Of a stretch of 64,000 nt of DNA, positions 1 through 12,132 are shown piece by piece. The notes under the pieces are model-generated. The model searched no databases. It had not been told where the DNA came from and saw only the letters and a program-made list of their open reading frames with translations. A program made the translations under genes and the position numbers. Source of the DNA: Nocardia pseudobrasiliensis NBRC 108224 (GTDB lineage: Bacteria; Actinomycetota; Actinomycetes; Mycobacteriales; Mycobacteriaceae); contig NZ_BDBS01000010.1 in NCBI RefSeq assembly GCF_001613105.1, positions 62,001 to 126,000 on the forward strand, given 5' to 3'. Within the stretch, counting starts at the first letter, position 1. The number at the start of each line of letters is the position of its first letter.

Positions 1-98
1 ACGGAGTGGCCCTGGGCGCGCAGGCGTTCGGCCACGCCGTTCCAGCTGGAGGAGTCGGCGAACGCGCCGTGGACGAGGACGATGGTGGGATTCGGCAT
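1..98 (-). CDS. alpha/beta hydrolase, N-terminal fragment
   Basis: Only the first 32 codons lie in the window; the gene runs off the left edge. The peptide begins MPNPTIVLVHGAFADSSSWN. A hydrophobic beta strand leading into HGAFADSSSW is the usual oxyanion-hole start of small alpha/beta hydrolases of the haloperoxidase/esterase type. Nucleophile and acid residues are outside the window, so the substrate cannot be inferred. Confidence 0.7.
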   Translation of the reverse strand, partial: MPNPTIVLVHGAFADSSSWNGVAERLRAQGHS

Positions 99-161
99 GA
101 ACCCAGTCTCGGCGGACGCGGCCGGTTCGCGCCCCGCTCGGCGGGCCGTGAATCCCCCCGA

Positions 162-1172
162 TCAGGACGCGGCCTCGGCCTCGTACATCGAGTCGACGGT
201 GAGCGCGGAGCGGAATCGCTGCTGATATTTGCGCGGCGAGATGCCCAGGCGGGCAATGAATGCGCGGCGCAGCGCCTCACTGCTGCCGTATCCGGCGGTC
301 ATCGCGGCCGCGGTGACGGTATGCCCGGCGTGCAGGAGATCGCGGGCCACCCCGAATCGGATGTAGGCCACGTATTCGGCCGGGGATTTCTCCAGTTCGG
401 AGCGGAACAGCCGGGTCAGATGCCGCACGCTGACCCGGGCGTGCGCGGCCAATGTCTGCACGGTGTGCGGATGGGCCGGATCGGCGCAGATCGCGTCGAC
501 CGCCGCGCGCACCACCGAACTGCGCGGCGCGGGACCGCTCAGCGAGGCCGAGAACTGCGACTGCCCGCCCGCGCGCTGCATGTAGACCACCAGCGATTGC
601 GCCACCCGGCGCGCGACATCCGCGCCGTGATCCTCCTCGACCAGCGCCAGGGCGAGATCCACGCCCGCGACCACACCGGCCGAGCTGTACAGATTCCCGT
701 CCCGCACGAAGATCGCGTCCGGATCCACCGCGACGGCCGGAAACCGGTGCGCCAGATCGCGGGTGAACTTCCAGTGCGTCGTCGCGCGCCTACCGTCGAA
801 CAGTCCGAGTTCGGCGAGGACGAACGTGCCGCTGCAGATGGTCGCCAATCGCCGTGTGCTCCAGGACAATCGGCGCGCGGCGGCGAGTACGTCGGGAGTG
901 ACGAAGCGCGCGGGCGGCAGTTCGCTGCCGGGGATCACGACCGTATCGAACCGGCCCGCCTCCGAGACCGCGCAGCTCACCTCGATCCGCGCGCCGATCG
1001 AGGTCTGCACATCCTTGCCGTCGGCGGAGATCAGCACCACGTCGTAACACGGAACCGACTGATTCGCCTCGATGAACACCTCGGCCGGACCGGTGAAATC
1101 GAGCATCTTCACGCCGTCGAAGACCAGGATCCCGATCCGTCGGCGAGGCGGGTCGGCGAAGGTGGGGGACAT
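162..1172 (-). CDS. GlxA-type transcriptional regulator (DJ-1/PfpI plus AraC domain)
   Basis: A 336-residue protein. Residues about 10-170 form a DJ-1/PfpI-like domain with the elbow Cys in ICSGTF. Residues about 220-325 form a double helix-turn-helix AraC domain (LAAHARVSVRHLTRLFRSEL, then AMTAGYGSSEALRRAF). This is the GlxA architecture, in which the amidase-like domain senses a ligand and is normally not catalytic. The start at 1172 (MSPTFADPP) excludes a low-complexity upstream extension that would run into the divergent tetR gene. The two genes share a 79-bp gap containing a short palindrome. The ligand is unknown. Confidence 0.85.
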   Translation of the reverse strand: MSPTFADPPRRRIGILVFDGVKMLDFTGPAEVFIEANQSVPCYDVVLISADGKDVQTSIGARIEVSCAVSEAGRFDTVVIPGSELPPARFVTPDVLAAARRLSWSTRRLATICSGTFVLAELGLFDGRRATTHWKFTRDLAHRFPAVAVDPDAIFVRDGNLYSSAGVVAGVDLALALVEEDHGADVARRVAQSLVVYMQRAGGQSQFSASLSGPAPRSSVVRAAVDAICADPAHPHTVQTLAAHARVSVRHLTRLFRSELEKSPAEYVAYIRFGVARDLLHAGHTVTAAAMTAGYGSSEALRRAFIARLGISPRKYQQRFRSALTVDSMYEAEAAS

Positions 1173-1186
1173 GTCCACCAGTATTA

Positions 1187-1202
1187 TGGAGGCATGACTC
1201 CA
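1187..1202. promoter_or_regulatory. short palindrome between divergent regulators
   Basis: TGGAG, a 6-base spacer, then CTCCA lies in the 79-bp gap between the GlxA-type gene (minus) and the TetR gene (plus). Its position suits an operator for either regulator. Only the arms are visible evidence. Confidence 0.3.
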
Positions 1203-1251
1203 GAACAAGCGATGTGCCGGAGATCGCAAACTCGATTGGTACGGTGACCAC

Positions 1252-1848
1252 ATGGGACGGCCGCGACAGTTCGACGAATCGAGCCTGCTCGATGCCGCCA
1301 CGGATTTGTTCTGGTCCAAGGGCTTCGACAGCACCTCGGTCGAGGACGTATCGCGCGCGACCGGCGTCGGCAACGGCAGCATCTACGCCGCCTACGGCAG
1401 TAAGCGCGGCCTGTTCCTGGCGGCCTTCGAGCGGTACTGCGAGCGCCGGGCCCGATTCGTGCGTGAGGCGGTGCTCGGCGCGCCTGGTTCGGCGCGGGCC
1501 GCGGTGCGCGCCCTGCTGCTCGCGGTCGCCGCGGACTGCGCCGCGCATCCGGATCGACGGGGTTGTCTGATGCTCAACAGCATCGCGCATCTGGGCTCCC
1601 GCATACCCGAGGTCACCACGATCGGAGCCCGCACCACCGCGGCGATGGAGGACGGGGTGGCCCAGCGGCTGCGCGCGGCCGCCGACGGGGCGATCGGGGA
1701 GGTCGAACTGTCGGCGCTGAGCGCGCAGATCGTGGTGGTCGCGCAGGGGCTGATCCAGTTGAGCCGCATGGGAATTCCCGCCGAACGCCTGGAGCGGATC
1801 GCCGAGGTGTCCAGCGCGAATCTGCCGCGGGCCTGGGCCGACCGCTGA
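1252..1848 (+). CDS. TetR/AcrR family regulator
   Basis: A 198-residue protein with an N-terminal TetR helix-turn-helix (residues about 8-53; GVGNGSIYAAYGSKRGLFLAAFE holds the recognition helix). The C-terminal half is helical and resembles the AcrR/YcdC-type ligand domain (CLMLNSIAHLG). It is divergent from the GlxA-type gene and 114 bp upstream of an esterase gene on the same strand, which may be its target. The ligand is not deducible. Confidence 0.88.
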   Translation: MGRPRQFDESSLLDAATDLFWSKGFDSTSVEDVSRATGVGNGSIYAAYGSKRGLFLAAFERYCERRARFVREAVLGAPGSARAAVRALLLAVAADCAAHPDRRGCLMLNSIAHLGSRIPEVTTIGARTTAAMEDGVAQRLRAAADGAIGEVELSALSAQIVVVAQGLIQLSRMGIPAERLERIAEVSSANLPRAWADR

Positions 1849-1962
1849 GTGTCCCGTATTCAGCGAATCCTGGCCGTCACAGCGGTGTCGAATCCCCGCC
1901 CGCGCGCCCACACTCGAATCGATGCGCCGTCCGCGCATTTCGATTCGAGGGAAGGTAGGACC

Positions 1963-2925
1963 ATGGCAGGCAACCCGCGGGGTATTTCGTTGGAACCGGC
2001 CGCTCAGGCGTTCGTGGACGCGACGTCGGAACCGCCGTTCCTGTACCAGCTTTCGCCGGAGGAGGGCCGCAAGGCGGTCGACGGGGTGCAGGACAGCCCC
2101 ATCTTCAAACCGGAGATCGATGAGGAGTGGATCACCGTCGAGGGCGGCCCGACGGGTTCGGTGCGGGCGCGCATCGTGAAGCCGCAGGGCGTCGAGGGGC
2201 CGCTGCCGGTCGTGATCTATACCCACGGCGCGGGCTGGGTGTTCGGCGATGCGCACACCCACGACCGGCTGGTGCGCGATCTGGCGGTCGGGGTCGACGC
2301 CGCGGTGGTGTTCCCCGAATACGACCGCTCGCCCGATGTGCACTATCCCGTGGCCAACGAGCAGTCCTACCGGGTGGCGCAGTGGGTGAGCGCCGAGGGC
2401 GGCGAAAAGGGTTTGGACACTTCGCGGATCGCGATCGCGGGCGATTCGGTCGGCGGGAATATGGCCATCGCCCTGACCCTCATGGCCAAGGAGCGCGGCG
2501 ATGTGACCTTCCGCCAGCAGGTGCTGTTCTATCCGGTCACCGACGCCAATTTCGACACCGGCTCCTACACGGAATTCGCCGAGGGCTATTTCTTGACGCG
2601 CGAGGGGATGCGCTGGTTCTGGGATCAGTACACGACCAGTGCGTCCGACCGCGCCGAGATCACCGCGTCCCCGCTGCGCGCGAGCGTCGAACAGCTCGCG
2701 GGTCTGCCGCCCGCCCTGGTGATCACCGGCGAGGCCGATGTGCTGCGCGACGAGGGCGAGGCCTACGCCGCCAAACTCCGCGCGGCCGGGGTGCCGGTCA
2801 CCGCGGTGCGCTACGGCGGTATCGTGCATGATTTCGTGATGCTGAACGCCCTGCACGACACCGAGGCCGCCAAGGCCGCGGTGGCACAGGCGGTTTCGGT
2901 ACTGAGCCGGGCCCTGCACGGCTGA
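1963..2925 (+). CDS. alpha/beta hydrolase of the hormone-sensitive lipase family
   Basis: A 320-residue esterase/lipase-type protein. It carries an HGAGW oxyanion motif (HGGG-like), nucleophile elbow GDSVGG, a likely catalytic Asp in ADVLRDEGEAYA and a His in GGIVHDF, in the order typical of family IV esterases. There is no signal peptide, so it should be cytoplasmic. The start at 1963 follows a GAAGGTAGGA ribosome-binding site; an in-frame start at 1849 overlaps the tetR stop and has no such site. The substrate is unknown; short-chain esters are the family norm. Confidence 0.88.
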   Translation: MAGNPRGISLEPAAQAFVDATSEPPFLYQLSPEEGRKAVDGVQDSPIFKPEIDEEWITVEGGPTGSVRARIVKPQGVEGPLPVVIYTHGAGWVFGDAHTHDRLVRDLAVGVDAAVVFPEYDRSPDVHYPVANEQSYRVAQWVSAEGGEKGLDTSRIAIAGDSVGGNMAIALTLMAKERGDVTFRQQVLFYPVTDANFDTGSYTEFAEGYFLTREGMRWFWDQYTTSASDRAEITASPLRASVEQLAGLPPALVITGEADVLRDEGEAYAAKLRAAGVPVTAVRYGGIVHDFVMLNALHDTEAAKAAVAQAVSVLSRALHG

Positions 2926-2984
2926 TCGCGGCCGTCCGGACCGGACAGTTTTCCGACGCCGCGCGCAAGGCTAGGCTCGAACCC

Positions 2985-3437
2985 ATGGCACGGTTGCTGA
3001 TCGTTCACCACACTCCGTCTCCGTATCTACAGGAAATGTTCGAGGCGGTGCTGTCGGGAGCGACGGATCCGGAGATCGAGGGCGTCGAGGTGGTACGGCG
3101 CGCGGCGTTGGCGGTCACCGCGAGCGATGTGCTGGAGGCCGATGGATATCTGCTGGGCACCCCCGCGAATCTGGGATATATGTCGGGGGCGCTCAAACAC
3201 GCATTCGATACTTTCTATTACCCATGTCTGGATTCGACGCGGGGGCGGCCGTACGGTTTCTACCTCCACGGCAACCAGGGCACCGAGGGCGCGGAACGCG
3301 CGATCGAAACCATTACCACCGGGCTGGGCTGGCAGCGTGCGGCCGCACCGGTGATCGTGAACGGAACACCGGACAAACGGGTGCGTGAGCGATGCTGGGA
3401 ACTCGGCGGAACGATTGCGGCGCAATTGATGGGATAG
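2985..3437 (+). CDS. flavodoxin-fold NAD(P)H-dependent FMN reductase-like protein
   Basis: A 150-residue protein with a flavodoxin-like fold: an opening beta strand (ARLLIVHHTPSPY), a central GTPANLGYMSGALKHAFDT segment that in this family contacts the flavin, and a GNQGTEGAERA loop. Length and motifs match NADPH-dependent FMN reductase/WrbA-like proteins. It lies 59 bp after the esterase gene and could be cotranscribed. The physiological substrate is unknown. Confidence 0.75.
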   Translation: MARLLIVHHTPSPYLQEMFEAVLSGATDPEIEGVEVVRRAALAVTASDVLEADGYLLGTPANLGYMSGALKHAFDTFYYPCLDSTRGRPYGFYLHGNQGTEGAERAIETITTGLGWQRAAAPVIVNGTPDKRVRERCWELGGTIAAQLMG

Positions 3438-3597
3438 CAAAAATCCCGCCGAACACTGTCCCCCGATTTCTGGTGGCTGACAAATCCGCACCCGTCCCCG
3501 GCATACTCGACAGACAGGTATGCTCCGGGATCTGCCTGCGCGCGGCCGGAATCGGAGCGCGAGGGTTCGCGGGACTTTGGGAAGAGGTGACTGCGCC

Positions 3598-4275
3598 GTG
3601 GAGGCGACACAGCAGGGGACGTCGAGACCGGCCCGGATCGGGCTCGTCGAGGACCATGAGTCCGTCGCGCTCGGCCTGGCCACCATGCTGGCCGCCGAGT
3701 CCGACCTCGAGCTGATCATCACCGCCGGAACCGTGGGCGAATTGCTTTCGGCCGCACCGGAGTTGGATCTGGTGGTGCTCGATCTTCGATTGGCCGACGG
3801 ATCCAACCCCGAAGACAATGTCCGCGCGCTGCGCGAGCGCGGCCTGGAGGTGCTGGTGTTCACCGGCGCCGACAATCCGTTCCTGGTGCGTCAGGCCGCG
3901 CGGGCCGGTGTGCTGGGCGTGGTGCGCAAATCCGAGGACGTGCAGACCGTGGTCTCGGCCGTGCGTGCGGCCGCCTCGGGTGAACAGGTGGTGACCACCG
4001 ACTGGGCCGCCGCGATCGATAGCGACCCGCAGCTGTCCGACGTGGGCCTGAGCCCGCGTCAGCAGGAAGTGCTCACGCTCTACGCCTCTGGTGAGAAGGC
4101 GTCGCGGGTGGCGCGGTTGACCGGCCTGTCCGAGCAGACCGTCAATGATTACCTGGGCCGGATCCGGCAGAAGTACGCCGACGCCGGACGGCCCGCCCCC
4201 ACCAAGACCGACCTGTACAAACGGGCGGTCGAGGATGGGTGGCTACCGGTGCCCGAGCGCACCCCACGCGTATGA
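3598..4275 (+). CDS. NarL/LuxR-type response regulator
   Basis: A 225-residue regulator with an N-terminal receiver domain (acidic pair in GLVEDHES, phospho-acceptor Asp in VVLDLRLADG, Lys in VVRKSED) and a C-terminal LuxR-type HTH (LSPRQQEVLTLYASGEKASR...LSEQTVNDYLGRIRQKY). The GTG start at 3598 is chosen because GAAGAGGTGA precedes it and the receiver fold starts about 15 residues later. The kinase gene follows after 52 bp, so this is the output of that two-component system. Confidence 0.88.
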   Translation: MEATQQGTSRPARIGLVEDHESVALGLATMLAAESDLELIITAGTVGELLSAAPELDLVVLDLRLADGSNPEDNVRALRERGLEVLVFTGADNPFLVRQAARAGVLGVVRKSEDVQTVVSAVRAAASGEQVVTTDWAAAIDSDPQLSDVGLSPRQQEVLTLYASGEKASRVARLTGLSEQTVNDYLGRIRQKYADAGRPAPTKTDLYKRAVEDGWLPVPERTPRV

Positions 4276-4327
4276 GTGAGTGCGCGATGGGTACGGCCGA
4301 CTTGGCAGTGCCACGTGAGGCGCTGCC

Positions 4328-5597
4328 ATGATCACCGCCGGCGCCTTGGAGACTCCGCTGTCCCGGTCGGGACTGCTACCTCGTGTGACGGCATGGTGGC
4401 GAGGTCGGTCTACGGTGGAGCAGGATATGAGCGCGGTGGCGTTCGACCGCATCATCCGACGGCTCGGGCTGTCGGTGGGTATCGGCGGCGTGATCATGGG
4501 GTTGGTGGATCTGCCCGAGATCACCGCCCAGGGCGAGCAGGCGGCGGCCTGGTGGACGCCCGCCGCGGTCGCGCTGATGTTCGGCATGTTCCCGGTCCTC
4601 GCCGCGGTCTCGATCGCGGCCGCGACCCGCTGGATCCGTGTGGTCGCCGGATTCACCGCGCTGAGTTACCTTGCGGCCCTTGCGACTACGCCGTTCGCAT
4701 TGCATATGCACACCATCGACGCGACCGCGGTCTGGCTGTACCGGATGGTGCCGCTGGGTGTGGTGGCCGCGGCCATGGCGTGGTCACGGCGCGCGTCGAT
4801 CGGCTATCTCGTGGTCAGTTCGGCCGCGGCGGCGTTCACCAATATCTTTCTGCTCGAGGATTTCACCGCGGCCTCGGCGCTGGCCGCGTTCGCGCGCAGC
4901 TTCGGTCTGTCCGCCCTGTTCCTGTGGTGTGCGACCTGCACGCTGACCGCGGCCGCGCATGTGGACCGCGAATCCGCGATCGCCAGTCGCCGGGCCGCCG
5001 CGGCGGCGGCCGCGGCGGCGCGCGATCACGAACGCGCCCGGTTCGCGGCGCTCATCCACGACGCGGTGCTGTCCACGCTGCTGGACGCCTCGCGCGGCGG
5101 TGAGAGTTCCGAGGTGCTGCGCCGCCAGGCCGAGCGCACTCTCGAACAGCTCGACGAGATCCGCGTGGAGGCCCACGAACCCGATGTCCTCGACGCCCGC
5201 GCCTCGGTCATCTTCCTGAGATCGGCCGTGCACGAGATCAATCCGGGCGTTCGCTTCGCCACCCGCACCTGGCCCGGCTTCGACGATCTGCGCATGCCCG
5301 TACACGTCGCGGCCACCCTCGCGGCCGCGCTGGGCGAGGCGGTCCGCAACAGCCTGCGGCACGCCGCGGTGCCCGGCCGGCCGGTGCATCGCACGGTCAC
5401 CTGCACCATCAGCGCGGGCAGTATCCGGCTCGTATTCACCGACGACGGCGTGGGATTCGACGTGCGGCAGGTCTCGGCCGATCGGCTCGGCATCTCGGTC
5501 AGCATTCTGGGCCGGATGCGGCAGCTGTCCGGCGGGGCCGGATTCGTCGAATCGCAGCCGGGCGACGGCACCACGGTGACCCTGGTCTGGGGTGGCG

Positions 5598-5611
<14 letters not shown>
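4328..5611 (+). CDS. membrane sensor histidine kinase, NarL-partner type
   Basis: A 427-residue kinase. Residues about 50-215 contain five or six hydrophobic segments. An Ala-rich linker leads to the dimerisation helix with the probable phospho-His in ALIHDAVLSTLLDA. The C-terminal ATPase domain shows an N-box (ALGEAVRNSLRHAA) and a G1 box (FTDDGVGFD). The small dimerisation domain is the kind that pairs with LuxR-type regulators, which fits the upstream gene. The stop overlaps the start of the next gene, suggesting translational coupling. The signal is unknown. Confidence 0.85.
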
Positions 5612-10161
<4,550 letters not shown>

Positions 10162-10174
10162 GACTGACCGTCTC

Positions 10175-10405
10175 GCTGGCCCGGCGAAGCCTCTCGGTTT
10201 CGCCGGCCTGGCGACGCGCCTCATTCCTCGGCCGGGCGCAGCCTTCCGATTTCCTGGCGGGCGACGCCTTTCATTTCCTGGCCCGGCGACGCCTTCCTGA
10301 TTTCCTGGCCCGGCGTTGCCGCCCGTTTCCTGGCCCGGCGTTGCCGCCCGTTTCCTGGCCCGGCGTTGCCTTCCCATTTCCCTGGCCCGGCGAAGCCGGG
10401 CCAGG
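10175..10405. repeat. degenerate tandem array of CCTGGCCCGGC units
   Basis: Between rnj and the next gene, units of 25-27 bp beginning CCTGGCCCGGCG recur at 10277, 10304, 10329, 10354 and 10381. More diverged copies start near 10175, 10206, 10226 and 10253. The units at 10304 and 10329 are virtually identical. The array ends in a perfect hairpin. No convincing coding frame spans it. Confidence 0.75.
10381..10405 (+). terminator. hairpin at the end of the repeat array
   Basis: CCTGGCCCGGC (10381-10391), loop GAA, GCCGGGCCAGG (10395-10405): an 11-bp perfect stem. It has no T-tract, as is common for actinobacterial terminators. It could end dapA-rnj transcription, although it lies only 18 bp before the next start codon. 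Confidence 0.45.
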
Positions 10406-10423
10406 GTCGGTTACGCTCGGGTA

Positions 10424-11047
10424 ATGAGTATGGCCCAGCGGGAACGCAGCGCCCTCGTGGTGACCATGACCGCGGCCGGTCCGGACGCCCACACCCTGTG
10501 TGGGACCTGGACCGTGCGCGATCTGGCCGCCCATCTGGTGGTGCGTGAGCGTCGTCCCGACGCCTCACCCGGCATCCTGCTGAAACCGTTTGCGGGATAT
10601 ACCGAATCGGTGCAGGCCTCCACCGCGCGCAAGCCGTTCGCCGATCTGCTCGAGCAGATTCGCACCGGTCCGCCGTGGTGGTCGCCGCTGCGCCCGGTCG
10701 ACGCGGTCGCCAATCTGGCCGAGATGTACGTCCATCACGAGGATGTGCGTCGTGGTCAGCCCGGTTGGGAGCCGCGGGAATTGAGCGCCGATGACGAGGG
10801 GCGGCTGTGGAGTCTGGTGCGGCGCATGGCCAAGATGGCCTATCGCAAATCGCCGGTGAGCGTGGTGCTGGCGACGCCGGACGGCAGGCGCGTCACCGCC
10901 CATAACGTCGGCGGTGACGCGGTGGTGCTGACCGGTCAGCCCTCGGAGCTGCTGTTACACGCGTTCGGGCGCAACGAGGTTCGCGTCGAGACCTCGGGTT
11001 CGGACGAGGATGTGCGGGCGGTGTTCGCCGCCGATCGCAGCGTCTAG
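10424..11047 (+). CDS. TIGR03085-type, DinB/maleylpyruvate isomerase-fold protein
   Basis: A 207-residue protein similar to actinobacterial TIGR03085 proteins of the mycothiol-dependent maleylpyruvate isomerase superfamily. Visible marks are an early conserved segment TLCGTWTVRDLAAHLVVRER, whose His is a typical metal ligand, and NLAEMYVHHEDVRRG, whose His pair completes the site. Family members are metal-binding four-helix bundles that may use mycothiol. The reaction is unknown. Met codon 3 is an alternative start. It meets the next gene tail to tail with a 4-bp overlap. Confidence 0.75.
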   Translation: MSMAQRERSALVVTMTAAGPDAHTLCGTWTVRDLAAHLVVRERRPDASPGILLKPFAGYTESVQASTARKPFADLLEQIRTGPPWWSPLRPVDAVANLAEMYVHHEDVRRGQPGWEPRELSADDEGRLWSLVRRMAKMAYRKSPVSVVLATPDGRRVTAHNVGGDAVVLTGQPSELLLHAFGRNEVRVETSGSDEDVRAVFAADRSV

Positions 11048-11838
11048 GGTTTGGCGGCCAGGCCCGAGACGATCAGCTGCTCCCACGAGCTGATCTCGCG
11101 CGGTCCACCCGATTCGGGCCGCCACTGCGAGCACGGCACCAACCCGGGCGCCAGCAGTTCCAGGCCGGTGAACAGTTTGGTGATCTCCGAATCGCTACGC
11201 CAGCGGCCGCGACCCCAGGTGCCCTGTAACTTCTGCTCGGTGGCCCGGGTCTCCTTGTTGTAGCCGGAACGGAAGTGCGAGATGTAGACCCGGCTGCCGG
11301 GCGCGAGGCGGTCCACCCAGAACCGCATCACCCCGTACGGATCCTCGTCATCGTTGATGAACCCGAGTACGGCGCTGAACAGCAGCCCGACCGGCCGGTC
11401 GAAGTCCAGCAGCCCCTGCGCGTCGGCATTGTCGTAGATCGACTCCGGCTCGCGCACATCGGCCTGGATCACGACGGTCCGGTCGTCGGTGGCCAGCGTC
11501 GCCTGCCCGTGCATGACCACGATCGGGTCATTGTCGACATAGACCACCCTCGATTCGGGATCCTCCCGCTGCGCGATCTGATGCACATTGTCGACGGTCG
11601 GTAGGCCGCAACCGAAGTCGATGATCTGCCGCACTCCGTCGCGGGCGATCTCGCGCACGGCCCGCTCCACGGCCCGCCGGGCGCTCGTCGCGATCCGCAC
11701 GGACCCGGGCAGGGCGTCCATGAAGTACTGCCCGATCTCCTGATCGACCGCATAGTAATCATGATCCCCGAGCAGATAGCTGTAGGTCCTGGCGATGCTC
11801 GGTTTCGCCTGACCAGCCCTGACGTCCTCGTCATTCAT
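11044..11838 (-). CDS. S-adenosylmethionine-dependent methyltransferase, DUF574 type
   Basis: A 264-residue protein of the DUF574/Methyltransf_19 family, abundant in actinomycetes. Residues about 15-30 carry the family signature (PSIARTYSYLLGDHDYYAVD). The SAM-binding strand and loop are IIDFGCGLPTVDNVHQ, followed by the acidic VVYVDNDPIVVMHG. Substrates of the family are unknown. The start at 11838 (MNDEDVRAG) matches the family; an upstream Met at 11868 would add ten residues. It is a stand-alone gene convergent with the TIGR03085 gene. Confidence 0.85.
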   Translation of the reverse strand: MNDEDVRAGQAKPSIARTYSYLLGDHDYYAVDQEIGQYFMDALPGSVRIATSARRAVERAVREIARDGVRQIIDFGCGLPTVDNVHQIAQREDPESRVVYVDNDPIVVMHGQATLATDDRTVVIQADVREPESIYDNADAQGLLDFDRPVGLLFSAVLGFINDDEDPYGVMRFWVDRLAPGSRVYISHFRSGYNKETRATEQKLQGTWGRGRWRSDSEITKLFTGLELLAPGLVPCSQWRPESGGPREISSWEQLIVSGLAAKP

Positions 11839-12132
11839 CGGAACCGCACCAACGTGGGGATGGGACATGCAAGTACATCGTAGGAGCCGAACCCCCGTTG
11901 CGATGCCGTCGCGCGAATTTCGCTGAAGTAAAGGGGAAATGGGGCGTGTCGCGGTCGGTTCCCGCCTGCCAGGCCCCCAACCCTCCCACTCGTCTGGACG
12001 ACCGACTCCCCAGTTCCCGCCGTCCTTTCTCCAGTTCCCCGGCGGCGAAGCCGACGGGGATCACAACCGTGAGGACCCTGGTGTGGGTGTTGCGGATGGT
12101 CTGGATGGGGCGGTTGCGGCTAGCCTGAGGGC

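Noticed and set aside
790..2919. A 709-codon open frame on the minus strand
   Set aside because: It runs antisense across the tetR and esterase genes, both of which have strong family motifs. Its translation is Arg/Gly/His-rich low complexity, as expected from the high-GC shadow effect.
10277..10405. CRISPR-like array after rnj
   Set aside because: Unit length is 25-27 bp with no spacers, and the units decay outward; no cas genes are near.
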